Shown here piece after piece: positions 17,282-26,245 of a stretch of 64,000 nucleotides of DNA; position 1 is the stretch's first letter; the number at the start of each line of letters is the position of its first letter. The translations under genes and the position numbers were made by a program. Location: assembly GCF_003315595.1 (NCBI RefSeq), contig NZ_QNQU01000016.1, positions 1 to 64,000 on the forward strand, given 5' to 3'. The notes under the pieces are model-generated. The model was not told where the DNA came from. It did not search any database and saw only the letters and a program-made list of their open reading frames with translations. The stretch is from Pedobacter miscanthi (lineage in GTDB: Bacteria > Bacteroidota > Bacteroidia > Sphingobacteriales > Sphingobacteriaceae).

Positions 17282-17812
17282 TTAAAACAATCGCTGGATA
17301 TCTTTCTTAATCAGCTCGATGGTTAAATCGTAAGGATTCTCCTCAATACTCGCCATGTGCTGTAAAATCGCTTTACTTAGTTCAATTCCGTTTGCATCTG
17401 CTGGTAAACCTTGTACGGCATTATTGATCATGGCAATGGTATCGTCTTTTAATTTGCGTACCACATTCCAGGTTACACTATCTACGTATAGTTGCTGGGT
17501 AATGTTATGCTGATATTCTGACCGCACTTCGTTTAAGATTCCGGCCTGCAAAGTACCTATTGCAATACCCTGCTGATGTAATCGCACAAGCAGGTTGGCA
17601 GGGTTAATACGATCAATAAATATGATTAAACGTTCGTGTGCCTGTAATCTTAACGGCAAAATGTGTGCACGGCTTTCTTTATTGAGTTCGATGGTTTTTA
17701 AGTTGAAAAATTGTTGGATATCGCTCTTTAGGATATAATAAACGGCCATTAACGCGGCAAAAATGCCTGCAAATAAGATCACTACATCAATTAAAATCTG
17801 TTGGGTATTCAT
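17282..17812 (-). CDS. Membrane-anchored hypothetical protein (DUF7935-like)
   Basis: 176 aa. One N-terminal transmembrane helix (LIDVVILFAGIFAALMAVYYIL) is followed by a soluble helical domain with conserved-looking LPLRLQAHERLIIFIDRINPANLLVR and LYVDSVTWNVVRKLK segments. This layout fits a Bacteroidota family of unknown function; the family number is given from memory. It is divergent from the Fe-S carrier gene and upstream of the mutase gene. Confidence 0.7.
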   Translation of the reverse strand: MNTQQILIDVVILFAGIFAALMAVYYILKSDIQQFFNLKTIELNKESRAHILPLRLQAHERLIIFIDRINPANLLVRLHQQGIAIGTLQAGILNEVRSEYQHNITQQLYVDSVTWNVVRKLKDDTIAMINNAVQGLPADANGIELSKAILQHMASIEENPYDLTIELIKKDIQRLF

Positions 17813-17874
17813 AAGTATTGTTTAAATACGGTAATATTAACGAACCGTTAAAAGCAAAAATGTGCATTATTATT

Positions 17875-17882
17875 TATATTTG
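17875..17882 (+). promoter_or_regulatory. -7 box of the A-type Fe-S carrier gene
   Basis: TATATTTG is an exact TAnnTTTG match 22 nt before the ATG at 17905. No TTTG is found at the expected -33 spacing. Confidence 0.5.
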
Positions 17883-17904
17883 TAACAGATAAAATTTAAA
17901 TAAC

Positions 17905-18258
17905 ATGAGCACAACAGTTGATACAGCATTTGCACCCGTTACTTTTTCTGAAGGCGCAGCTAAAGAGTTATATAAATTAAAAGATCAGCAGGAGATCGGT
18001 GAAGATTACGGATTACGTGTTGGCGTAGAAGGCGGTGGTTGTGCCGGCATGAACTACGTTTTGGGTTTTGACCAGAAAAAAGACGGTGATCAGGAATATT
18101 TCATCGACGGCATTAAAGTTTTCATGAACAAAGCACACCAGATGTACTTAATGGGCATGATGATCGACTGGCAGGATGGTTTAAACTCTCGTGGTTTTAC
18201 CTTCGTTAACCCTAATGCAACCAGCACCTGTGGCTGTGGCACGAGTTTCTCGGCATAA
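17905..18258 (+). CDS. A-type iron-sulfur cluster carrier (HesB/IscA/SufA family)
   Basis: 117 aa with the three conserved cysteines: GGGCAG near residue 46 and CGCG near the C-terminus (STCGCGTSF). It accepts and delivers Fe-S clusters to apoproteins. Length and motifs fit the family exactly. No suf or isc genes lie beside it. A terminator hairpin follows at 18286-18311. Confidence 0.93.
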   Translation: MSTTVDTAFAPVTFSEGAAKELYKLKDQQEIGEDYGLRVGVEGGGCAGMNYVLGFDQKKDGDQEYFIDGIKVFMNKAHQMYLMGMMIDWQDGLNSRGFTFVNPNATSTCGCGTSFSA

Positions 18259-18285
18259 ATAAAATATTATTGTAACATATAGTGC

Positions 18286-18317
18286 AGTCCCCTTGTCTAA
18301 ACATCGGGACTTTTTTT
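18286..18317 (+). terminator. Terminator after the Fe-S carrier gene
   Basis: AGTCCC (18286-18291) pairs with GGGACT (18306-18311) and runs into seven T. Confidence 0.7.
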
Positions 18318-18364
18318 ATTTTTACACATAAAGGTTTAAGGCAAAAGGTGTAGCGTATAGGGTA

Positions 18365-18412
18365 AACCCCATCCCTCATGCTTGATACTCGATACCTGAC
18401 TTGATACTTACA
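18365..18412. repeat. CTTGATACT quasi-tandem words before the permease
   Basis: Degenerate direct words CTTGATACT-CGATACCTGA-CTTGATACTTAC occupy the 50 nt before the permease start at 18417. The sequence differs from other spacers, but the style (6-12-bp near-repeats touching a gene end) is the same. Confidence 0.45.
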
Positions 18413-18416
18413 ATAA

Positions 18417-19646
18417 ATGAATTACAGAGAAAACATCAGACTGGCATTAGAATCTATTAAAGCTAACCGCTTGCGTACCATGCTTACTGCTTTAATTATT
18501 GCCATCGGTTTAATGGCCCTCGTTGGGATCTTAACCACACTTGATGCTGTAAAAAAAAGTATGACAGATGCTTTTAGTAGCATGGGGGCCAACTCGTTTA
18601 CCATCAGGAACCGTGGTACGGGCATCAGAATCGGTAACGGTAAAAGGCCAAAACCTTTTAAAGCCATCCGCTACGAAGATGCCCTTAAGTTTAAAGATAG
18701 CTTAAATACGCCTGCTACGGTAGCAGTAAGCGTTTTCGCCAGTGGTGGTTCTACAGTAAAATACGGCAGTTTAAAAACAAACCCGAATATCAATGTGCAG
18801 GGTATTGATGAGAATGGTTTAGCCTCGCAAGGGTTAAATCTTTCGCAGGGAAGAAATTTTGGCGTTTCTGAAATTAAACTGGGTAGCAATGTTTGTATTG
18901 TGGGTGGTGAGGTTGTTGAAAAACTTTTTAAAGGCGCCGATCCATTGGATAAACTGATCAATGTAGGAAACAACCGTTTCAAAATTGTTGGTGTGCTGGA
19001 GAAAAAAGGATCGAGTATGGGTTTTAGCGGCGATAGGGCCGTATATGTTCCGCTATTGAAAGCAAAGCAGATTAATGCCAATGCCAATCCTTCTTATACG
19101 ATAACCGTTATGGTTCCGAGCAATGAAATGCAGGAAAACATCATTGGCGAATCAACTGCCTTATTCAGAAATATCCGTAAGGTAAAAGTAAACGAAACCA
19201 ATAACTTCGAAATTACCAAAAGTGATGCAATTGCCCAAACACTGTTCGAAAACCTGGCATTTGTTGCCATTGGCGGTGTGGCGATTGGTATTATCACCTT
19301 AATTGGGGCCTCAATCGGTTTAATGAACATCATGCTGGTATCGGTAACGGAGCGTACACGCGAAATCGGCATTCGTAAGGCCATTGGTGCAAATCCAAAG
19401 GTTATCCGCCGTCAGTTTTTAATTGAGGCAGTAGTAATCTGTTTAATGGGTGGTGTATTTGGTATTTTCCTCGGTATTGTTTTGGGTAACTTAATTTCCC
19501 TCGCCATGGGTGGCTCATTTTTAATCCCCTGGTTATTTATTATCGGCGGCTTTGTGCTTTGTGTACTGGTAGGCATCTTATCGGGATACTACCCAGCTAA
19601 AAAAGCTTCGAGACTGGATCCGGTAGAAGCGTTGAGGTACGAATAA
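18417..19646 (+). CDS. MacB/FtsX-type ABC transporter permease
   Basis: 409 aa. N-terminal NYRENIRLALESIKANRLRTMLTALIIAIGLMALVGILTT is the MacB-type transmembrane helix 1. A periplasmic MacB_PCD domain (~45-250) follows, then three C-terminal helices with the FtsX signature ERTREIGIRKAIGANPKVIRRQFLIEA and a terminal ARLDPVEALRYE-like end (ASRLDPVEALRYE). It would act in mechanotransmission or export of a lipoprotein or small molecule. The ATPase partner is not adjacent. Confidence 0.92.
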   Translation: MNYRENIRLALESIKANRLRTMLTALIIAIGLMALVGILTTLDAVKKSMTDAFSSMGANSFTIRNRGTGIRIGNGKRPKPFKAIRYEDALKFKDSLNTPATVAVSVFASGGSTVKYGSLKTNPNINVQGIDENGLASQGLNLSQGRNFGVSEIKLGSNVCIVGGEVVEKLFKGADPLDKLINVGNNRFKIVGVLEKKGSSMGFSGDRAVYVPLLKAKQINANANPSYTITVMVPSNEMQENIIGESTALFRNIRKVKVNETNNFEITKSDAIAQTLFENLAFVAIGGVAIGIITLIGASIGLMNIMLVSVTERTREIGIRKAIGANPKVIRRQFLIEAVVICLMGGVFGIFLGIVLGNLISLAMGGSFLIPWLFIIGGFVLCVLVGILSGYYPAKKASRLDPVEALRYE

Positions 19647-19650
19647 CAGA

Positions 19651-19735
19651 AGGTTAATCGGTTAATTGTTTAAACTGGTTAACTGCAGGGAAGTGTTATA
19701 CAGTTAACCGATTAACCAATTTAAACAGTTAACCT
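19651..19735. repeat. Large GGTTAAT hairpin between convergent genes
   Basis: The left arm 19651-19685 and right arm 19701-19735 are roughly 80% complementary over 35 nt. It begins 5 nt after the permease stop and ends 3 nt before the stop of the convergent PHP phosphatase gene. It may act as a bidirectional terminator. Related to 17085-17280. Confidence 0.65.
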
Positions 19736-19738
19736 AAT

Positions 19739-20476
19739 CTATAGCAATGCATTATTAAGCTGATGTTGCGTAAGCAACTGTTGCATTAATGGCATTGTGA
19801 GGCTCTCTTCAAGTGCAGCGGCATGTTTTAAATGGTGCATATCGCTCCCCAAAAAGTCGATCATGTGGTTATCTACCATTTCTTCGGCTATTTTTTCCGC
19901 TCCCGAACCGTAGTAACCGGTTAAAGCAATCGAATTTAATTGTAATAAACAGCCCGTTTCCCTGATCTGGTGGTAATTTTCGAATGAGCTATAATAGTAT
20001 GGATACCTTTCGGGATGGGCCAAAACGGGTTTATAGCCGGCGTCTTGCATGATCTTAATAAAACCGATCAGGTTTTGTGGCGGATTGATATAAGATAATT
20101 CGAACAAAAGGTAATTTTCTCCAAAAGTGAGCACTTCCTTCTGCCTGATTTTCTTTTCCAGCGTTTCATCAAGATAATATTCGGCAGCGGCATCAACCTC
20201 TAAATCGAGTTCATTTTCCAGGAGGCCTTTTCTTAAAATATCCAGTCCACGGTTTATGGTATCAGGAGTATTGCGGAAATAATCGGCCATGATGTGTGGT
20301 GTAGCAATTAGTTTTTGATAACCTAATGCTTTAAACTTTTTGGCCAATAAAAGAGCATCTTTCAATGTTTGTGCCCCATCATCAATCCCCGGGATAATAT
20401 GCGAGTGCATATCCGTTTTAATACCGGAGAAATTAAATTCGGGTGCTATTTTCTTCTTTTTAAATAATCCGAACAT
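19739..20476 (-). CDS. CpsB/YwqE-type tyrosine-protein phosphatase (PHP family)
   Basis: 245 aa. The PHP metal site is visible: DMHSHIIPGIDDG at residues 22-34, ATPH near 59, HPERYPYYY and a terminal FLGSDMHHLKH. These enzymes dephosphorylate bacterial tyrosine kinases that control capsule or exopolysaccharide export. The location is consistent: it is the last gene of an operon making UDP-glucuronate, UDP-xylose and UDP-galactose. No cognate tyrosine kinase lies in the window. Confidence 0.9.
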   Translation of the reverse strand: MFGLFKKKKIAPEFNFSGIKTDMHSHIIPGIDDGAQTLKDALLLAKKFKALGYQKLIATPHIMADYFRNTPDTINRGLDILRKGLLENELDLEVDAAAEYYLDETLEKKIRQKEVLTFGENYLLFELSYINPPQNLIGFIKIMQDAGYKPVLAHPERYPYYYSSFENYHQIRETGCLLQLNSIALTGYYGSGAEKIAEEMVDNHMIDFLGSDMHHLKHAAALEESLTMPLMQQLLTQHQLNNALL

Positions 20477-20493
20477 AATGGCAGGTCATAATT

Positions 20494-21051
20494 TTAACTG
20501 ATCTCTTTGGGCAGATTACTGGCTTCGGCAGCACCTGCCAATTTAGAAGAATAGATTTTATCGAGCAGATGATTTGCATCTTCACTTAAATCAAACTGCA
20601 GGTCTTCGTGCAGTTTTTTAAACTTATTTAAAGTTACCGCAACCGTTTTGATGTAATATATACTAAAAAGCATCATAAAATCGCGGTAACCAAAAATTGA
20701 TTTTTTATAGTCAAAAGGCACGGCATTGAGGATAAACAATTTAAGCTCTACCTCCCCAACAGGATCTTTGGTTACTTTATAAAAGTGGTTAACCGAAGTA
20801 ATCATTTTCCGAACCTTTACCAACGCTTCTTTGGCATTCAGCTTTTTCAGTTCGGCAATTTGTTCTTCTACATCAGTTTTGATCTTCTCTTTCCGGTCTT
20901 CCAGATCCGTTTCGTCCTCTAATAATTTATAATGAAGGTGTTCGGTAAGCACTTTATCTTTAGCCACCAAACGCAGCAACAGCTTGTCTTTTTCTTTAAC
21001 AGGCAGTTCTGTAATGGCGGTCTTTAAATCTTTGTGCTCCGATAATTTCAT
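20494..21051 (-). CDS. Hypothetical protein embedded in the UDP-sugar operon
   Basis: 185 aa, not recognised. It is highly charged and helical, with a coiled-coil-like Lys/Glu-rich part at 42-85 (DRKEKIKTDVEEQIAELKKL) and a conserved-looking VKVRKMITSVNHFYKVTKDPVGEVELKLF segment. No signal peptide or transmembrane helix is seen, so it is probably cytosolic. It starts directly after the galE stop (0-nt gap) and is 17 nt from the phosphatase gene, so co-expression with polysaccharide precursor enzymes is likely. Confidence 0.75.
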   Translation of the reverse strand: MKLSEHKDLKTAITELPVKEKDKLLLRLVAKDKVLTEHLHYKLLEDETDLEDRKEKIKTDVEEQIAELKKLNAKEALVKVRKMITSVNHFYKVTKDPVGEVELKLFILNAVPFDYKKSIFGYRDFMMLFSIYYIKTVAVTLNKFKKLHEDLQFDLSEDANHLLDKIYSSKLAGAAEASNLPKEIS

Positions 21052-22074
21052 TTAAAAAGGGTTAGCCTTAATGTATTTTTCCCATTCCCATGCCGAGCGC
21101 ATCATTTCATTGATATCCAGATTGGCTTTCCAGCCGAGTTCGTTGTTCGATTTCTGTACATCGCCATAAATCTGCACAATATCACCTGCCCTCCTCGGAC
21201 CAATCTTATAATCCAGTTTCTCACCGTTCACTTTTTCGAAGGCTGTAATAATCTCTAAAACTGAAGATCCTTTACCGGTACCGATATTGAAAACATCGTA
21301 ATTACCGTTCGGGTTTCCGTCTTCTAATTTTTTGATAGCGGCAACGTGTGCTTTTGCAAGATCTACCACATGGATATAATCGCGGATAGCCGAACCATCT
21401 GGTGTATTGTAATCATTACCATAAACGGTAATCGGGCCGCGTTTACCAATGGCCGATTGAGTAATGAAAGGAACCAGGTTTGCAGGAATACCGTTTGGCA
21501 ATTCGCCGATCAAAGCGGTTTCGTGTGCACCAACCGGATTAAAATAACGCAATGCGATTACATTTAAATCAGGTGTTACCGCAGCTGTTTCTGCCAAAAT
21601 TTCTTCAGCAATCTGTTTAGTATTACCATAAGGCGATTCTGCTTTCTGCACCGGAGCAGCTTCGGTTACCGGCAAAGTTTCTGGCTGACCATAAACGGTA
21701 CATGATGAAGAAAATACAAAGTTGATCTTCCTGTTAAAAGAAGTTAACAAGTTGATTAAGCCATAAAAATTGTTCCTGTAATATTTTAATGGTTGCTCTA
21801 CCGATTCGCCAACAGCCTTTGAAGCTGCAAAGTGAATAATCCCATCAATATCGGTATGGTTTTCTGCAAATTCCTGCACCGCTTTATCATCCTGAAGGTC
21901 GATTTCGTGAAAATCAAACCATTTGCCGGTGATGGCATGTAGCTGGGTTAAGATTTTGATATTCGAATTAGAAAGATTGTCGATAATTACAACTTCGTAT
22001 CCTGCGTTGTGTAATTCTACAGCTGTGTGCGAACCTATGTATCCTGTTCCACCGGTAACTAATATTTTTGCCAT
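21052..22074 (-). CDS. galE: UDP-glucose 4-epimerase
   Basis: 340 aa, an extended short-chain dehydrogenase. The NAD motif GGTGYIGSHTA is at 8-18. The catalytic Ser is in SSSCTVYG and the YxxxK is in SPYGNTK. The C-terminal GWKANLDINEMMRSAWEWEKYIK is GalE-like. It interconverts UDP-glucose and UDP-galactose in the cytosol. One nucleotide separates it from the upstream decarboxylase gene. Confidence 0.95.
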   Translation of the reverse strand: MAKILVTGGTGYIGSHTAVELHNAGYEVVIIDNLSNSNIKILTQLHAITGKWFDFHEIDLQDDKAVQEFAENHTDIDGIIHFAASKAVGESVEQPLKYYRNNFYGLINLLTSFNRKINFVFSSSCTVYGQPETLPVTEAAPVQKAESPYGNTKQIAEEILAETAAVTPDLNVIALRYFNPVGAHETALIGELPNGIPANLVPFITQSAIGKRGPITVYGNDYNTPDGSAIRDYIHVVDLAKAHVAAIKKLEDGNPNGNYDVFNIGTGKGSSVLEIITAFEKVNGEKLDYKIGPRRAGDIVQIYGDVQKSNNELGWKANLDINEMMRSAWEWEKYIKANPF

Positions 22075-22075
22075 T

Positions 22076-23065
22076 TTAACGGTTAAATGTGGTAAAATCT
22101 TTATGTTCTATTTTTTCCAAAGCCTCTGCAGGCAATGATTTAAAATATTCGTATGTAATTTTTAATCCTTCCGCACGTCCGATTTTGGGTTCCCAACCCA
22201 ATAGCTCCCTGGCCTTTGTAATATCCGGTCTGCGTTGCTTCGGGTCATCCTGGGGCAGTTCTTTGTACACAATTTTCTGTGTGGTGCCCGTAAGTTTGAT
22301 AATTTCTTCGCAGAACTGTTTAATGGTGATCTCGTCGGGGTTACCGATGTTTACGGGCTGGGCATAATCGCTCATCAATAAACGGTAAATCCCTTCAATC
22401 AGATCGTCAACATAGCAGAAAGAACGGGTCTGGCTTCCATCCCCAAATATAGTTAAATCTTCTCCCCTCAAAGCCTGTCCGATAAAAGCAGGTAAAACAC
22501 GGCCATCATTCAAACGCATTCTTGGTCCGTAAGTGTTAAAAATCCTCACAATTCTTGTCTCTACCCCATGGAAAGTATGATAGGCCATGGTGATGGCCTC
22601 CTGAAAACGTTTGGCCTCGTCGTACACGCCACGCGGACCAACAGGATTTACATTGCCCCAGTATTCTTCGGGCTGTGGGTTTACATTTGGATCGCCGTAA
22701 ACTTCGGAGGTTGAAGCAATCAGCATCCTTGCTTTTTTACTGCGGGCCAGCCCTAAAAGATTGTGCGTACCCAACGAGCCTACTTTAAGCGTCTGAATCG
22801 GGATTTTGAGGTAATCTATCGGACTTGCAGGTGAAGCAAAGTGTAAAATGTAGTGAAGCTCGCCGGGAACGTGTACAAATTTGGAAACATCGTGGTTATA
22901 AAATTCAAAATTATCCAGTTTGAACAGGTGTTCGATATTTGCCATATCTCCGGTAATCAGGTTATCCATTCCGATAACGTGATAGCCTTCTTTTATAAAA
23001 CGATCGCAAAGGTGTGAGCCCAAAAATCCGGCTGCACCTGTAATCAATATCCTTTTCTTCCCCAT
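22076..23065 (-). CDS. uxs: UDP-glucuronate decarboxylase (UDP-xylose synthase)
   Basis: 329 aa, SDR family. The N-terminal motif is ITGAAGFLGSHLCDRF. The UXS-specific HFASPASPIDYLKIPIQTLKVGSLGTHNLLGLA, TSEVYGDP and YDEAKR (catalytic Tyr/Lys) follow, then RIFNTYGPRM. It converts UDP-glucuronate to UDP-xylose, taking the product of the adjacent dehydrogenase; there is a 1-nt gap to ugd. Confidence 0.92.
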   Translation of the reverse strand: MGKKRILITGAAGFLGSHLCDRFIKEGYHVIGMDNLITGDMANIEHLFKLDNFEFYNHDVSKFVHVPGELHYILHFASPASPIDYLKIPIQTLKVGSLGTHNLLGLARSKKARMLIASTSEVYGDPNVNPQPEEYWGNVNPVGPRGVYDEAKRFQEAITMAYHTFHGVETRIVRIFNTYGPRMRLNDGRVLPAFIGQALRGEDLTIFGDGSQTRSFCYVDDLIEGIYRLLMSDYAQPVNIGNPDEITIKQFCEEIIKLTGTTQKIVYKELPQDDPKQRRPDITKARELLGWEPKIGRAEGLKITYEYFKSLPAEALEKIEHKDFTTFNR

Positions 23066-23066
23066 T

Positions 23067-24377
23067 TTAATCTATTAACTTTCTGCCGATACTGTTATAA
23101 TAATAGCCAAGATCGATCATTTTTTGCAGATCGTATAAGTTCCGGCCATCGAAAACCACTTTATTTTTTAAAATATTATCGATTTTGTCGAAATCAGGGT
23201 TACGAAAAACCGACCACTCTGTTGCAATTAAAAGGGCATCGGCACCTTCTAAAGCCTCGTATTGGTTTTTGGCATAATTTACCTGGTTGCCGATTACACT
23301 TTTCACGTTGCCCATAGCCTCCGGATCGAATACGGTAACGGTTGCACCGCTTTTAAGCAATGCATCGATAATATACAGGGCCGGAGCTTCGCGGATATCA
23401 TCGGTTTCGGGTTTAAAAGCCAATCCCCATAATGCAAAATGCCTGCCACTAATATCGCCTTTGTAATATTTCAGTACCTTATCAACAAGGATCGTTTTTT
23501 GTTTCTCATTAACTTCCATTACCGATTTCAGGATCTGGAAATCATAGGCATAATCATCAGATGATTTTACCAAGGCTTGTACGTCTTTAGGGAAACACGA
23601 ACCGCCGTAACCTACGCCCGGAAAAAGGAAACGTTTACCGATGCGTTCATCAGATCCAATTCCTTTTCTTACTGCATCAACATCAGCACCTACCAGCTCG
23701 CAAAGGTTGGCCACCTCGTTCATAAAGGTAATTTTTGTAGCCAGAAAAGAATTTGCAGCATATTTGGTCAGCTCAGAAGAACGCTCATCCATAAAAAGGA
23801 TCGGATTGCCCTGGCGCACATACGGTGCATATAGTTCGGCCATCAGTTTTTTAGCTTTTTCGCTTTTGGTACCCAAAACCACACGGTCGGGTTTCATAAA
23901 ATCGTCTACCGCTACACCTTCCCTTAAAAATTCGGGGTTCGAAACCACATCAACTTCTATCGAAGTATTTTCGGCAAAAACCGCTTTTACCTTATCGGCA
24001 GTACCAACAGGAACGGTTGATTTATTTACGATTACCTTATATTCGGTAATGAGTTTTGAAATATCTTTTGCGGCACCCAAAATGTAAGAAAGATCGGCGG
24101 CACCATCACCACCCGGAGGCGTTGGCAAAGCCATAAAAATAATCTGCGCGTCTTTTACCGCATCAGCAAGGTTTGTAGTGAAGGTTAACCTTTCCTGTTC
24201 GATATTCCTATGGAACAAAAGATCTAAACCAGGTTCGTAAATCGGCACTTCGCCGGCCTGCATCTGTTTTACCTTTGTTTCGTTAATATCAACACAAATT
24301 ACATCATTTCCTGTTTCGGCTAAACAGGTCCCGGTAACCAAACCTACGTATCCGGTACCAATAACGGCTATCTTCAT
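23067..24377 (-). CDS. ugd: UDP-glucose 6-dehydrogenase
   Basis: 436 aa. NAD motif GTGYVGLVTGTCLAETG is at residues 7-23, STVPVGTA and FLREG are present, and the catalytic cysteine is in GYGGSCFPKDV. It makes UDP-glucuronate from UDP-glucose with 2 NAD. It is the first gene of the five-gene operon ugd-uxs-galE-unknown-phosphatase and divergent from waaA. Confidence 0.96.
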   Translation of the reverse strand: MKIAVIGTGYVGLVTGTCLAETGNDVICVDINETKVKQMQAGEVPIYEPGLDLLFHRNIEQERLTFTTNLADAVKDAQIIFMALPTPPGGDGAADLSYILGAAKDISKLITEYKVIVNKSTVPVGTADKVKAVFAENTSIEVDVVSNPEFLREGVAVDDFMKPDRVVLGTKSEKAKKLMAELYAPYVRQGNPILFMDERSSELTKYAANSFLATKITFMNEVANLCELVGADVDAVRKGIGSDERIGKRFLFPGVGYGGSCFPKDVQALVKSSDDYAYDFQILKSVMEVNEKQKTILVDKVLKYYKGDISGRHFALWGLAFKPETDDIREAPALYIIDALLKSGATVTVFDPEAMGNVKSVIGNQVNYAKNQYEALEGADALLIATEWSVFRNPDFDKIDNILKNKVVFDGRNLYDLQKMIDLGYYYNSIGRKLID

Positions 24378-24497
24378 TCTGTTTTATTTTATTTTTAGCT
24401 GCTATGGAGCAATCATCGAAGCCTTTTTATTCAGTTGAATATTAAGCAAAATCCAGATGGATCCATATATTTTTAAGCTTTTTAAATATATTCCTTT

Positions 24498-24505
24498 TAT
24501 CTTGG
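24498..24505 (+). promoter_or_regulatory. Possible -7 box of waaA
   Basis: TATCTTGG differs from TAnnTTTG at one position and lies only 9 nt before the ATG at 24515, which would make the 5' leader very short. The -33 element is not clear. Confidence 0.3.
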
Positions 24506-24514
24506 CACGAAGAT

Positions 24515-25747
24515 ATGAAATTACTTTACATCATCGGAATCCGGGCCTATACTTTACTCATCAGGATATTCTCATTATTTAATCCTAAGGCTAAATTATT
24601 TATAAACGGACGCAGAAATATCTATTCTTTAATTGAACAAAAAATTAACCCTGCGGAAAAGCATATTTGGTTCCATTTTGCATCATTGGGCGAGTTTGAG
24701 CAGGGCCGGCCGGTTTTAGAGAAACTGAAAACACTTTATCCCGACAAGAAAATTGTGGTTACTTTTTTTTCGCCATCGGGATATGAAATCAGGAAAAATT
24801 ATGCACTGGCCGATGTTTTTTATCTCCCGGTTGACAGCGCTGCAAACGCAAAACGTTTTATAATCAGTATTAATCCCGAAATGGCGATTTTTACCAAGTA
24901 TGAATTCTGGCATTTTTATTTTAAAGAGCTGAGCGCACGCGAAATCCCCCTATATTTAATTTCAGGCATTTTTAGGGAAAATCAGGCATTTTTTAAATGG
25001 TATGGTGGTTTTTACCGTGATATTTTAAAGTCGGTTACTTATTTCTTTGTTCAGAATGAGGAAAGTAAAAATCTTTTGAGATCCATCGGAATAAACAATG
25101 TAACCATTAATGGTGATACGCGTTTCGACCGTGTTTACGAAAATGCTCAGGCCCCAAAGCAACTCGCCATTATCGAAAGTTTTATTGGCAACTCACCAAC
25201 ATTCGTTTGTGGAAGCACCTGGCCTGAAGATGAAAAAATATTATCGGTTTTGCCGGAAAAATATCCGGATTGGAAGTTCATTATCGCCCCGCACGAAATC
25301 CACGAAAGCCATATCGAAAGCATAGAGAAACAGTTTTCGGTTAACAGTGTGCGGTTTTCAGTCCTCAGTTCGTCAACTCAAACGCCAAACGCAAAACCCC
25401 AGACGCTTATCGTCGATAACATCGGCATGCTTTCTTCCCTGTATCAATACGGAAAAGTGGCTTTTATTGGTGGCGGTTTCGGAACAGGTATACACAATAC
25501 GCTAGAGGCCGCAGCATTTGGGTTACCGGTAATCTTCGGTCCTAAATACGATAAATTTCAGGAAGCAAAAGATTTAATCGCCATAGGTGCAGCAAAAAGT
25601 GTCAATTCAACCGATGAATTAATCAATACTTTTGAAAGTTTTGCAAAGGATAAAAATGTAGCAGAATTGGCCAGAAAATATGTAGCCGATAAAAAAGGGG
25701 CAACCGATCAGATTATTTCGATGATTACGAAAGCAGATCTGCCTTAG
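24515..25747 (+). CDS. waaA: 3-deoxy-D-manno-octulosonic acid (Kdo) transferase
   Basis: 410 aa, GT30. An N-terminal membrane anchor (MKLLYIIGIRAYTLLIRIFSLF) precedes the glycosyltransferase. The catalytic glutamate is in FHFASLGEFEQGRP. The C-terminal half shows CGSTWPEDE, APHEIHESHI, GGGFGTGIHNTLEAAAFGLPVIFGP. It transfers Kdo to lipid A precursors at the inner membrane face. It overlaps the convergent gluconokinase gene by 23 bp. Confidence 0.95.
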   Translation: MKLLYIIGIRAYTLLIRIFSLFNPKAKLFINGRRNIYSLIEQKINPAEKHIWFHFASLGEFEQGRPVLEKLKTLYPDKKIVVTFFSPSGYEIRKNYALADVFYLPVDSAANAKRFIISINPEMAIFTKYEFWHFYFKELSAREIPLYLISGIFRENQAFFKWYGGFYRDILKSVTYFFVQNEESKNLLRSIGINNVTINGDTRFDRVYENAQAPKQLAIIESFIGNSPTFVCGSTWPEDEKILSVLPEKYPDWKFIIAPHEIHESHIESIEKQFSVNSVRFSVLSSSTQTPNAKPQTLIVDNIGMLSSLYQYGKVAFIGGGFGTGIHNTLEAAAFGLPVIFGPKYDKFQEAKDLIAIGAAKSVNSTDELINTFESFAKDKNVAELARKYVADKKGATDQIISMITKADLP

Positions 25748-26231
25748 CTATTTCTTCCACGATTTCGGCGATACTTTGATCGATGGAAACCGTAAATACA
25801 TCCGTTTCATCAGCCTGAGGTTCTTCGAGTGTTTCGAACTGACTCTCAAGCAAACTGGAAGGCATATATTGATGCGATCGCCTGGTGATCCGATCGTGGA
25901 TCAGATCAAAACTTCCCTTTAAATATACAAAGCGGATGGAAGCATTATCTTCCCGAAGTAAATCGCGGTAAGATTTTTTTAATGCTGAGCAAGCAATGAT
26001 ACAGGTGGTTCCGTGCGCAGCGTGCTCGCGACCGACTTTAGCAATCAGCTGCAACCAATCTAACCGATCGGCATCTGTTAAAGGGATTCCGGCAGCCATT
26101 TTGTCTACATTACGTTGCGAATGCAGGTTATCGCCATCTATAAATTCGGCATGGAGCTTTGGTGCCAAAGCCTTTCCGATAACAGTTTTACCACTCCCTG
26201 AAACACCCATTAAAATGATAAAATTCGCCAT
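25725..26231 (-). CDS. gntK: Gluconokinase
   Basis: 168 aa P-loop kinase. Walker A GVSGSGKTVIG is at 8-18; the substrate region FIDGDNLHSQRNVDKMAAGIPLTDADRLDWL and CSALKKSYRDLLR are characteristic of GntK. It phosphorylates gluconate to 6-phosphogluconate. It lies 14 nt downstream of hemH on the same strand. No gluconate transporter is adjacent. Confidence 0.93.
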   Translation of the reverse strand: MANFIILMGVSGSGKTVIGKALAPKLHAEFIDGDNLHSQRNVDKMAAGIPLTDADRLDWLQLIAKVGREHAAHGTTCIIACSALKKSYRDLLREDNASIRFVYLKGSFDLIHDRITRRSHQYMPSSLLESQFETLEEPQADETDVFTVSIDQSIAEIVEEIAKADLLS

Positions 26232-26245
26232 CCCTAAATCTAGAA

